Shown in pieces: positions 14,618 through 21,280 of a DNA stretch of 23,339 bases. The translations under genes and the position numbers were made by a program. Under the pieces are notes generated by a model, which was not told where the DNA came from, made no database searches, and saw only the letters and a list, made by a program, of their open reading frames with translations. The DNA is from Candidatus Methylomirabilis sp. (GTDB lineage: Bacteria; Patescibacteriota; Patescibacteriia; DYHP01), in NCBI GenBank assembly GCA_020724105.1, contig DYHP01000001.1, positions 1 through 23,339 of the forward strand, read 5' to 3'. The first letter of the stretch is position 1. The number at the start of each line of letters is the position of its first letter.

Positions 14618-15880
14618 ATGCATCTTTTGAAATTTGACCCACAAATCGCCAAAGCGATTCAGAATGAAATTAAAAGAAGTAATTCCGGGCTTGAAATGAT
14701 TGCCTCGGAAAATTATGTTTCCGAGGCGGTTTTGGAAGCGCTCGGTTCCCCCTTGACCAATAAATACGCTGAAGGTTATCCGAGCAGGCGTTATTACGGC
14801 GGCAATGAGTTTGTTGATGTTTGCGAAAATTTGGCGATAGAGCGGGCGAAAAAACTTTTCAGCGCGACCTCAATCATTCGGCGGGGCTTGCACGCCAATG
14901 TCCAGCCGCACGCCGGAGCGCAGGCGAATACGGCGGCTTATTTTGCCCTGCTTAATCCAGGCGACAAGGTTTTGGCGATGAGTTTGGCGCACGGCGGGCA
15001 TTTAACGCACGGCAGTCCGGTTAATTTTTCCGGCCAACTTTATGATTTTGTTCATTATGGCGTCAGTAAAAAGACGATGAAAATAGATATGGACGAGGTG
15101 CGCCGCATTGCTTTGGCTGAAAAACCGCGGCTGATTGTCGCGGGTTACACCGCTTATCCGTGGAAAATCGATTTTGCCGCCTTCAAAAAAATCGCCGACG
15201 AGGTCGGGGCGTATTTTATGGTTGATATGGCGCACATTGCCGGGCTGGTGGCAGCAGGCGTCCATCCCGACCCCATGCCTTTTGCCGATGTCGTGACCTC
15301 CACCACCCACAAAACTTTGCGCGGTCCGCGCGGCGCGATGATTTTATGTAAAAAGAATTTAGCGGAAAAAATAGACAAAGCGGTTTTTCCGGGCATTCAA
15401 GGCGGGCCGATGGAGCACTGTATTGCCGCCAAGGCCGTGTGTTTTAAGGAAGCGATGTCCGCAAGTTTTGTAAAATACCAGAAACTGGTTGTTAAAAACG
15501 CCAAAAAACTCGCTGAAACGCTGGTTTTGGGCGGACTTGAGGTAATCGGCACGGAAAATCATTTGCTTTTGGTGGATTTGACCAAGTTGGGCATTTCAGG
15601 CAAGCCGGCAGAGAAAGTTTTAGAAAGCGTCGGGATTTACGTAAATAAAAATATGCTCCCGTTTGACACGCGTTCGCCGTTTGACCCGTCGGGTCTCCGC
15701 ATCGGCACGCCGGCGTTGACCACGAGAGGATTCAAAGAAAAAGAAATGGAAATCGTCGGAAATTTGATTGTCAAGGTTTTAAAAAATTCCAGAGACGAGA
15801 AAACATTGAAAAGCGCAAAAAAAGAAGTTGAAAAATTAACGAAAACATACTCGCTGTACCCGAAACTTGAATATGCGTAA
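14618..15880 (+). CDS. glyA: Serine hydroxymethyltransferase
   Basis: PLP enzyme that interconverts serine and glycine and feeds one-carbon units to tetrahydrofolate. Markers: SGLEMIASENYVS (23-35), NKYAEGYPSRRYYGG (48-62), HANVQPHAGAQAN (92-104), VDMAHIAGL (202-210), and the PLP lysine K232 in TSTTHKTLRGPRG. Normal length is about 415-420. A short extra TSIIRRGL (84-91) precedes HANVQPH, where other family members have just two or three residues. No ribosome site precedes the start. It overlaps folD by eight bases, so the two are translationally coupled. Confidence 0.97.
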   Translation: MHLLKFDPQIAKAIQNEIKRSNSGLEMIASENYVSEAVLEALGSPLTNKYAEGYPSRRYYGGNEFVDVCENLAIERAKKLFSATSIIRRGLHANVQPHAGAQANTAAYFALLNPGDKVLAMSLAHGGHLTHGSPVNFSGQLYDFVHYGVSKKTMKIDMDEVRRIALAEKPRLIVAGYTAYPWKIDFAAFKKIADEVGAYFMVDMAHIAGLVAAGVHPDPMPFADVVTSTTHKTLRGPRGAMILCKKNLAEKIDKAVFPGIQGGPMEHCIAAKAVCFKEAMSASFVKYQKLVVKNAKKLAETLVLGGLEVIGTENHLLLVDLTKLGISGKPAEKVLESVGIYVNKNMLPFDTRSPFDPSGLRIGTPALTTRGFKEKEMEIVGNLIVKVLKNSRDEKTLKSAKKEVEKLTKTYSLYPKLEYA

Positions 15881-16742
15881 AATAAACGGCAAAAAAATAG
15901 CTAATAAAATTTTAGCCAATCTCAAAAGAAAGATAAGCAATCTCGGCAAAAAACCGGACTTGGCTGTAATTTTGGTTGGCGACGACCCCGCGTCGCTTCT
16001 TTATATTAAAAATAAAAAAAGAGCGGCGGAAAAAATCGGGGTTAAATTTGAGTTGTATTCTTTTGGCGCGGATAACGCAGATGATAAAAAAATAATGACG
16101 CAAATTAAAAAATTAAACAGGCGAAAAGTGATAAATGGCATTATTGTTCAATTGCCGCTGCCGAAAGGATTGAATGCCGATAAAATTATTTCCGCGATTG
16201 ACCCGAAAAAAGATGTGGATGGCTTTCATTCCCACCCCTTCCAACCTCCCCCTCCCGTGGGGAGGGGGAGGAAAGATGGGGGCGAGCGTTTCCTGGTTTC
16301 CCCGGTTGCGCAAGCGGTTGTCAAACTCATTGAAGCGGCGAAAATCAAATTAAGAGACAAAAAAGCGGTTTTGTTTGTCAAAAGCGAGATAATTGCCGCG
16401 CCGATTAAGAAAATGATGGAAAAGAAGGGAATAAAGGTTGAGATTGTTGCTAAACCGTCGCTGGCGGATTTGAAAAAATACGGCCGGCAAAGCGACATTA
16501 TTGTTATCGCCTTGGGCAAGCCGTATATTTTAAAAAACGAAATGATAAAAAACAATGCGATAATAATCGATATCGGCATTACCCCCACGTCCTCCCCCTA
16601 TTTCCGCAAGTTCGTTGGCGACCTTGATTCGCGCGGCTTGGAAAAGAAAAAAGGTTTTTACACGCCCGTCCCCGGCGGCGTGGGTCCTGTAACCGTGGCG
16701 ATGCTGTTACAAAACATTGTGAAGGCTTCACAGTTTAAATAA
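15873..16742 (+). CDS. folD: Bifunctional methylenetetrahydrofolate dehydrogenase/cyclohydrolase, divergent
   Basis: Converts 5,10-methylene-THF to 10-formyl-THF in two steps. Catalytic features are present: VGDDPASLLYIKNKKRAAEK with Y44 and K48, GIIVQLPLP (89-97), DPKKDVDGF (110-118) and PGGVGPVTVAMLL. Two things are odd. Residues about 120-138 (SHPFQPPPPVGRGRKDGGE) are encoded by a G/C-run palindrome and replace the loop after VDGF. The usual nucleotide-site GRSxxVGxP reads FVKSEIIAAP here, so cofactor binding may be altered. The ATG at 15873 is used; a TTG two codons upstream is less likely. It overlaps the glyA stop. Confidence 0.9.
   Translation: MRKINGKKIANKILANLKRKISNLGKKPDLAVILVGDDPASLLYIKNKKRAAEKIGVKFELYSFGADNADDKKIMTQIKKLNRRKVINGIIVQLPLPKGLNADKIISAIDPKKDVDGFHSHPFQPPPPVGRGRKDGGERFLVSPVAQAVVKLIEAAKIKLRDKKAVLFVKSEIIAAPIKKMMEKKGIKVEIVAKPSLADLKKYGRQSDIIVIALGKPYILKNEMIKNNAIIIDIGITPTSSPYFRKFVGDLDSRGLEKKKGFYTPVPGGVGPVTVAMLLQNIVKASQFK
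16245..16271. repeat. Perfect G/C-run palindrome inside folD
   Basis: CCTCCCCCTCCC (16245-16256), loop GTG, and GGGAGGGGGAGG (16260-16271). It is translated as part of a proline/glycine/arginine loop. Confidence 0.9.
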
Positions 16743-16808
16743 CATCATCCAAACAATCCGAATGTATCCGAATGCCCCGAATTTTATAAACATTTGGAGT
16801 ATTTGGAT

Positions 16809-16831
16809 AAATTTGTAGATTAGGATGATTT
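16809..16831. repeat. 23-bp dispersed repeat downstream of folD (copy 2)
   Basis: Contains TTAGGATGATTT and matches the reverse complement of 11703-11725 at 22 of 23 positions. Confidence 0.75.
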
Positions 16832-16841
16832 AAATAAAAAG

Positions 16842-16866
16842 CCCCCCAATTATCTTGGGAGGTTTT
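16842..16866. terminator. Convergent terminator between folD and the DUF3108-like gene
   Basis: CCCCCCAA (16842-16849) and TTGGGAGG (16855-16862) form an 8-bp stem with one imperfect pair. T-runs follow on the plus strand (TTTT) and, more strongly, on the minus strand (CTTTTTATTT). Confidence 0.7.
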
Positions 16867-16888
16867 AATATTCGAGAATAATTCGAGA

Positions 16889-17647
16889 TTAATTCGGGCC
16901 GGATTCGGGCAATGCCTCGAGCTGGATTAGGGACATTTTAATATCTTTTATAATCCAGGTTTTCTCAACGGTTACGAGGGATGGCCAGCTGTCTTTATTT
17001 AGTTTCGCTCTAGGACCATAAAGATTGAAATCCTTTTCCTGCTTTGCGTCTTTAAGTTTGATGCATGTATCGTCGCCGCATTTGAATTTTTTAAATTGCG
17101 CGCCCCAGAGCACGTAATCGCTTCTTACGATGTTGAGTTTTTCAAGTTCGTAGCCGAAGTTGAGATTGTAGATTTGCTGAAATACGCCGCTTAAAAGGTC
17201 AACTGGTTTTATGTCGGCAAAAGTGAAAGTTTTTGCGCTGTAGCCGGACGAAGGGTTTTTGCATTCTATATCAACTTCCCAAGAGCCGTCTTTGTTATAG
17301 TTGTACCAATGGACAGTGTGGTATTCAAAGGATAAAATTTTAGTGTCTTCGGTTACGACAAGCGGGTGAAGTTTGTTATTTTTGACAAAGCCCTTGGCAA
17401 CGACGCGGTAATTTATTTTATTTTTCTTCGTGTCAAGAATTATTTGGTATCTGTCGGCGCTTGTTTTGAAAAACACGATTTTTATTCCTGCATCGTGGCT
17501 CATGCCAAGGATTTCCATTTCAACTTTGTAAGTGAGTTTTTTTCCGTGAAAAAAGTCGCCGACGGGCGCGGGTTCTTCCACCAAGAGATTTCCTCCGCAA
17601 AACAGGGCAAAAATTGCCAGAATAACGGCGATTTTTACGCTTCGCAT
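16889..17647 (-). CDS. Exported hypothetical protein, DUF3108-like
   Basis: Secreted or periplasmic-side protein of uncertain function. The N-terminal signal peptide (VKIAVILAIFALFCGG) lacks a proper lipobox. The mature part looks beta-rich and resembles DUF3108 proteins in having a YKVEMEILGMSHDAGIKI-like first strand region and a PVDLLSGVFQQIYNL segment; I am only moderately sure of that assignment. A cysteine pair in CGDDTC might form a disulfide. AAAGGA lies upstream of the ATG. It is second in an operon with the small membrane protein that starts at 17933; the gap is 19 bases. Confidence 0.65.
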   Translation of the reverse strand: MRSVKIAVILAIFALFCGGNLLVEEPAPVGDFFHGKKLTYKVEMEILGMSHDAGIKIVFFKTSADRYQIILDTKKNKINYRVVAKGFVKNNKLHPLVVTEDTKILSFEYHTVHWYNYNKDGSWEVDIECKNPSSGYSAKTFTFADIKPVDLLSGVFQQIYNLNFGYELEKLNIVRSDYVLWGAQFKKFKCGDDTCIKLKDAKQEKDFNLYGPRAKLNKDSWPSLVTVEKTWIIKDIKMSLIQLEALPESGPN

Positions 17648-17666
17648 GGTTTTTGTCCTTTCGATT

Positions 17667-17933
17667 TTATCCTTTTTTCTTTTCGTCTTGGTTGTTTTCT
17701 TTCGTTTCCCTTGTTTTTTCAGATAGGGGTTTAAAATAAATTACAAACCAGATGGTCGCGCACATTACTAAACCAATGGCGAGCCAATTTCCCGCGAGGA
17801 AGCAAAGAATCGTCAAAATTGCACAAAGCACGGCGAGGACAAGGGAAATCAGGCGATATTTGAGTTGAGTGAAAAGATTTATTACGCTCAATACAATGAT
17901 GACGAGGATTAATGTTAATATCAGTTTAAGCAT
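17667..17933 (-). CDS. Small membrane protein (88 aa)
   Basis: Hypothetical protein with about three hydrophobic segments (residues 2-22, 28-47 and 49-67) and a highly charged cytoplasmic tail (SEKTRETKENNQDEKKKG). It has no recognisable domain. A strong ribosome site AAAAGGAG precedes the ATG, and a TTGACA promoter lies about 70 bases upstream. As first gene of the operon it may be a membrane partner of the exported protein that follows. Confidence 0.65.
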   Translation of the reverse strand: MLKLILTLILVIIVLSVINLFTQLKYRLISLVLAVLCAILTILCFLAGNWLAIGLVMCATIWFVIYFKPLSEKTRETKENNQDEKKKG

Positions 17934-17976
17934 TGTTTTTTCTCCTTTTATTAAGGTTCTTTCTTTGTTTGTTTTT

Positions 17977-18006
17977 ATGTTATCACGGGAGGGGATTTTT
18001 TGTCAA
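17977..18006 (-). promoter_or_regulatory. Promoter of the 17933-16889 operon
   Basis: On the minus strand TTGACA (18006-18001), an 18-bp spacer ending in TGA, and TAACAT (17982-17977), an extended -10. Confidence 0.55.
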
Positions 18007-18061
18007 ATAGTAGAAGCGGATTTATCCTCCCAGCAATTCCGCCAAACTATCGGGTTTGTGG

Positions 18062-18090
18062 AACTTTAGGGAGTCCGACTCCCTAAAGTT
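18062..18090. repeat. 13-bp-arm palindrome downstream of Elp3
   Basis: AACTTTAGGGAGT (18062-18074), centre CCG, and ACTCCCTAAAGTT (18078-18090). A perfect dyad with no flanking T-run. Confidence 0.75.
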
Positions 18091-18108
18091 TGAGAATTTT
18101 ATCGTAGT

Positions 18109-18129
18109 TATCGTAGTTTAACTACGATA
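18109..18129. repeat. 10-bp-arm palindrome downstream of Elp3
   Basis: TATCGTAGTT (18109-18118), one-base centre, AACTACGATA (18120-18129). ATCGTAGTT is also repeated directly just before it. It could act as the Elp3 transcription end, but the T-run is weak. Confidence 0.7.
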
Positions 18130-18158
18130 TTTTGCTGATAGCCTTCGTTGTTTCATCC

Positions 18159-20036
18159 TTAGGAAAAACTTTGTTTTGTCATATAACTTCCTTCCAGTTT
18201 GTATCCAAGTTTTCGATAGTATTCCCTCACGCCGATGCCGGAAATTACTGCTATTTTTTTTATCAAGGGATTACGCCGATGGGCAGAGCCCCGCAGATTG
18301 CACAAATTATAATTTTTTACTATTTCTTCAGCTTTATTCATTAAGAGGCGACCAAACCCCGTGTGCTGAATTTCATTCTGTTTCTTCGTTCTTCTGTTTT
18401 TTTGTTTCTGAGTTCCGAGCGTAGCGAGGCGGCCGTAAGTATGAAGTTCGCGGACGAGGGCGGCATCGTTAAGTTCTGGGATAAAATGTTTCAAACTAAC
18501 AACAAATTTATCATTTCGCACTTGATGCGGAATCCAGTTGATATTTTCTGGATTCCCGCTTTCGCGGGAATGACACATAATAATCGGTAATCTTAATCGT
18601 AAAAAAGCGTACAACGTTTCTCTCTTTTTGTTTTCAAAACTCAAAAAGTATTCCGTCCCGCCTGATGCTTTATATTTTTCAATAAAAAATTTTGGAATTT
18701 GGATTTTAACCCCCTCTAACTCCCCCCGTTCCCCGACTTGTCGGGAAATAGGGGGAGGAGGAGAATGTGGGGGTTGTTTCGGGATTCGGGATTCAGGATT
18801 CAGATTTTCGATGTGCCCAATCTCGCGGCATCTCAAACATTTACACTCCAATCCTCGTTTTTCCATTTCTTTTTTAATATATTCTCTCAAATTTGTGATT
18901 TTGTTTCCCGCAACAATTGATTGCGAAGGAATATCGCGGATTAAGCGGGCGATGCGGCAAAAGCGGGGGATTATCTTTGACTTTACTTTTATGAGCATTT
19001 TTATCAATTGTTTGTCATTAAGTGGTTTGTATTTTCCGCGTTTCCATAAATTATAAAGTTCGGTGCCGGCAATTACGGCGCAAGGATAAATTTTAATTTG
19101 GTCGGGCATAAAATCGGGATTTTTAAAAATTTCTTCAAACATTTTAATGTCTTTTTGGACGCTTGAGCCGGGAAGGCCGGGCATTAAATGGTAATCAACT
19201 TTAAAGCCGGCGTCTTTTAGCGTTTTTGTCGCCTTAATAATCTCTTTAACGCCGTGGCCGCGGCGGCATTTTTTTAAAATGTCGTCGTAAATCGTTTGGA
19301 CCCCGAGTTCCACGCGTGTGCAGCCGATTTTCCGCAAATGCAAGATTTCTTGTTCGTTTATCATATCCGGTCTGGTCTCAATCGTAAGTCCGATAATTCT
19401 ATGCCTCGCCGTTTCATTCTTCTTTTGTTCAATTTTTAAGTTTCGGATTTCGTGCTTCGGATTTCGAATTTGTTTCGGATTTCGTGCTTCGGATTTCGAA
19501 TTTAATTTATTGCACGCTTCAAAACAGCGTGTAATAAATTTTTCGCGATATATTCTTGTATATGCACTCCATCTCTCTCCTTTAATAATCAATTCAATTT
19601 TATCGGTTGGGTGGCCGTTGGATTCAAGCGCTTCAAGCCGCATTTTTACCTGCCCATAAGGGTTAAATTTGTTTAATTTGGCGCGGGCGGCCGCCGGTTC
19701 GTTTGAAAGATAACTTTTAGGCATTCCCGCCTCACTCGGGCAATAAATGCACCGGCCGGGGCATTTGAAAGGTTTGGTTAAAACGGTTATAATGGCAACG
19801 CCGGAAAGAGTGCGCACTGGGCGTTTGCAGAGCAATTTTTCCAAATTCGGGTTAGGTTTAATTTTTTTCTCCGAAACCAAATTTTTATAAGTTTTCAAGA
19901 GTTTTGAAGTTGGGGGCGCCGGCATTTTGTTTTGTCTTGATGTTTTTGAAACAATATGCCAAAAATCGCCGCGTGTTTTAATGCGGCTTTTAATTGTAGA
20001 TTTGATGATTTGTTGCAATACATTAACATTATTCAT
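18159..20036 (-). CDS. Elp3-type radical SAM/acetyltransferase tRNA wobble-uridine modifier with repeat insertions
   Basis: Elp3 uses SAM and acetyl-CoA to add carboxymethyl to C5 of wobble U34 in tRNA. The radical-SAM domain has the cluster cysteines C92, C96 and C99 (CPGRCIYCPSEAGMPKSY), ELIIKGERW and ETRPD. A cysteine motif C398-x-C400-xx-C403 (CKCLRCREIGH), GGTEYFLSFE, and a C-terminal GNAT fold (QHTGFGRLL, YYRKLGYKLEGSYM) complete the Elp3 signature. At 625 residues it is about 80-120 longer than typical archaeal or bacterial Elp3. The excess maps to repeat-encoded segments: about 178-207, 411-445, 486-510, 540-556 and 578-590. All lie between conserved blocks, so activity is likely kept. 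The ATG at 20036 is preferred to a TTG at 20048. It is divergent from the methyltransferase gene. Confidence 0.92.
   Translation of the reverse strand: MNNVNVLQQIIKSTIKSRIKTRGDFWHIVSKTSRQNKMPAPPTSKLLKTYKNLVSEKKIKPNPNLEKLLCKRPVRTLSGVAIITVLTKPFKCPGRCIYCPSEAGMPKSYLSNEPAAARAKLNKFNPYGQVKMRLEALESNGHPTDKIELIIKGERWSAYTRIYREKFITRCFEACNKLNSKSEARNPKQIRNPKHEIRNLKIEQKKNETARHRIIGLTIETRPDMINEQEILHLRKIGCTRVELGVQTIYDDILKKCRRGHGVKEIIKATKTLKDAGFKVDYHLMPGLPGSSVQKDIKMFEEIFKNPDFMPDQIKIYPCAVIAGTELYNLWKRGKYKPLNDKQLIKMLIKVKSKIIPRFCRIARLIRDIPSQSIVAGNKITNLREYIKKEMEKRGLECKCLRCREIGHIENLNPESRIPKQPPHSPPPPISRQVGERGELEGVKIQIPKFFIEKYKASGGTEYFLSFENKKRETLYAFLRLRLPIIMCHSRESGNPENINWIPHQVRNDKFVVSLKHFIPELNDAALVRELHTYGRLATLGTQKQKNRRTKKQNEIQHTGFGRLLMNKAEEIVKNYNLCNLRGSAHRRNPLIKKIAVISGIGVREYYRKLGYKLEGSYMTKQSFS
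18512..18576. repeat. dRS3-like ATTCCC repeat inside Elp3
   Basis: ATTCCCGC (18552-18559), loop TTTC, and GCGGGAAT (18564-18571), with a second degenerate arm pair around CTGGATTCC. It is translated as CHSRESGNP...HQVRNDK. The same kind of element is known as dRS3 in Neisseria and is common in repeat-rich bacteria. Confidence 0.85.
18707..18778. repeat. G/C-run palindrome inside Elp3
   Basis: Nested CCCCC and GGGGG runs flank a central CCCGAC/GTCGGG stem near 18733-18746. It encodes the PPHSPPPPISRQVGERGELE segment. It is related to 224-270, 16245-16271 and 20904-20922. Confidence 0.7.
19441..19503. repeat. Two tandem copies of a 31-bp repeat inside Elp3
   Basis: Identical 31-mers at 19441-19471 and 19473-19503, separated by one base. 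The 32-base period means the two copies are translated in different frames (SKSEARNPK and IRNPKHEIRN). Confidence 0.92.
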
Positions 20037-20068
20037 ATCAGAAATCAATTTGTTTGATTTGATTGGAA

Positions 20069-20271
20069 ACGAATTACGAATTCACCTGCCCGCCATTATA
20101 TTTCTGGCGCATCCTTACGCGGATACTACTCCTCGGGATTGACACCCGTAAGGGTGTTACGCGCATTTTCATGCGCTATTCCTTTCCCTTTACGCATTCC
20201 ATTTTGGACTGACACCCGTAAGGGTGTCTGCAGACAGGCGTTGGCAGACACGGGTGAAATTCGTAATTCGT
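20069..20271. mobile_element. Candidate MITE-like element between Elp3 and the methyltransferase
   Basis: Inverted ends of 18-19 bp: ACGAATTACGAATTCACC at 20069-20086, with its complement (one extra base) at 20253-20271. Inside are two direct copies of TGACACCCGTAAGGGTGT (near 20140 and 20211) and a TGTCTGC/GCAGACA hairpin (near 20226-20250). It has no ORF and no transposase. The element almost fills the divergent intergenic region, so it must contain or abut both promoters. Confidence 0.55.
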
Positions 20272-20286
20272 ATCCCATTTGCCTCT

Positions 20287-21120
20287 ATGAATCGTGATAA
20301 AGCGCTAGAAATTCTTCAAAAAACTACAGAAGATTATAAAAAGATTAGCAAGGAATTTATAGAGACCAGGAAGAAACCGTGGTCAAGTTTTTTTGGATTT
20401 AAAAAATATATAGGGAATGATGATAAGATATTGGATGTTGGTTGCGGGCCAGGTCGTTTAATTGAAATATTTAAAGATACCGATGTTGAATATGTTGGCT
20501 TTGATATCAGTGAAGAGGAAATTGCCTTCGCTGAGAGAACTTTTTTAGGAAGGTCGCACCCTTTTAAGGGTGCGACCCTTAAGATTTCGCCAAAATTTTT
20601 TGTGTGGGATATTGTAAATATACCATGGCCGTTTGAAAATGAAAGTTTTAATGTTGTCTTTATGGTCGCAGTATTCCATCATATCCCATCAGAGGCGCTT
20701 CGTCAAGAAACGCTCGCGGAAGCGCGCCGCGTTTTAAAGCCGGGCGGAAAATTGATTATGACGAATTGGAATTTGCGCAGCGCTTGGGCAATTAAAAAAT
20801 TCTGGCCAGAAATTTTGCGGACAATCTTTCCCCATAAAAATTTGGACCGCGGCGATTTTTTCGCGCCGTGGAAATTAAAAAGAAAAAAAATTCCCCTTTA
20901 TTTCCCCCTTTTCCAAAGGGGGATTAAGGAGGATTTAGGAAGGGGAGAGATTGTTTTTAGATTTTACCACTCGTTTTCTTTAAGAGAAATTGAAAAAGAA
21001 ATTAAACGGTCAGGTTTGACGGTTTTGGAAAATTATTATACTATAAATGGAGAAAAGACAAATTTTCTTTTAGGAAAAAACATTTTAACAATCGCAGAGA
21101 AAGAAAGGCATTTTGGTTAA
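20287..21120 (+). CDS. Trm9/ALKBH8-like SAM-dependent methyltransferase
   Basis: Class I methyltransferase that I infer methylates the carboxymethyl group made by Elp3. The SAM site is KILDVGCGPGRL (47-58), with acidic motif II VGFDIS (70-75), FNVVFMVAVFHHIP (121-134) and RRVLKPGGKLIM (148-159). Trm9-like traits are the N-terminal YKKISKEFIETRKKPWSSF (Trm9 has a Y-x-x-IA...TRxKPW segment), GDFFAPWKLK (189-198) and FRFYHSFSLREIEKEI (224-239). Two repeat insertions occur, at about 88-99 and 203-220. The start is ATG 20287; an earlier in-frame ATG at 20224 would translate the MITE end. No ribosome site is visible. The 3' end overlaps an adenylate-kinase-like remnant. Confidence 0.72.
   Translation: MNRDKALEILQKTTEDYKKISKEFIETRKKPWSSFFGFKKYIGNDDKILDVGCGPGRLIEIFKDTDVEYVGFDISEEEIAFAERTFLGRSHPFKGATLKISPKFFVWDIVNIPWPFENESFNVVFMVAVFHHIPSEALRQETLAEARRVLKPGGKLIMTNWNLRSAWAIKKFWPEILRTIFPHKNLDRGDFFAPWKLKRKKIPLYFPLFQRGIKEDLGRGEIVFRFYHSFSLREIEKEIKRSGLTVLENYYTINGEKTNFLLGKNILTIAEKERHFG
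20552..20577. repeat. Palindrome in the methyltransferase gene, shared with the helicase
   Basis: GGTCGCACCCTT (20552-20563) and AAGGGTGCGACC (20566-20577) with a 2-base centre. It shares an 11-bp core with 3581-3616. Confidence 0.9.
20904..20922. repeat. CCCCCTTT/AAAGGGGG palindrome in the methyltransferase gene
   Basis: Arms at 20904-20911 and 20915-20922 with a 3-base centre, identical to the inner arms at 237-255. Translated as FPLFQRGIKE. Confidence 0.85.
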
Positions 21121-21229
21121 AATAAACGGAACGGGAACGATTGGGGAAGTGGCGAAACGCATAAAATCGCAACTGAAATACTTTTGTAAAAACAAAACAC
21201 CCCCGTTGAAACGAGGGCGCTTTTTTTGA
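21089..21229 (+). pseudogene. Possible 3' remnant of an adenylate kinase gene
   Basis: In a frame different from the methyltransferase, the 46 codons after an in-frame TAA (21086-21088) read RKKGILVKINGTGTIGEVAK and onward to a TGA at 21227-21229. This resembles the last strand and helix of adenylate/NMP kinases (KKGxLxxIDGxGxIEEV). No start codon, P-loop or body precedes it. The methyltransferase stop (21118-21120) lies inside it, so the gene probably landed on or recombined with an adk tail. The match rests on memory of a short motif. Confidence 0.3.
21200..21227. terminator. Terminator of the methyltransferase gene, probably bidirectional
   Basis: CCCCCG (21200-21205), a TTGAAA-like loop, CGAGGG (21212-21217), with one mismatch, then seven T (21221-21227). 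The minus strand also ends in a T-rich tract, so it may serve the zinc-ribbon gene as well. Confidence 0.65.
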
Positions 21230-21239
21230 CATCTGTATT

Positions 21240-21270
21240 GACACCGGATGTCCGCTGGACATCCGGTGTC
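21240..21270. repeat. Perfect 14-bp-arm hairpin after the zinc-ribbon gene
   Basis: GACACCGGATGTCC (21240-21253), loop GCT, GGACATCCGGTGTC (21257-21270). It lies just after the minus-strand stop and may end or stabilise that transcript. Confidence 0.8.
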
Positions 21271-21280
21271 TTTACATTTT

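Noticed and set aside
20140..20250. CRISPR array
   Set aside because: Two copies of an 18-bp repeat with a hairpin, no regular spacers and no cas genes; it fits a MITE-like element better.
20224..20286. Upstream extension of the methyltransferase to an earlier ATG
   Set aside because: The extra 21 codons translate the end of the MITE-like repeat, and the Trm9-like N-terminus begins naturally at 20287.
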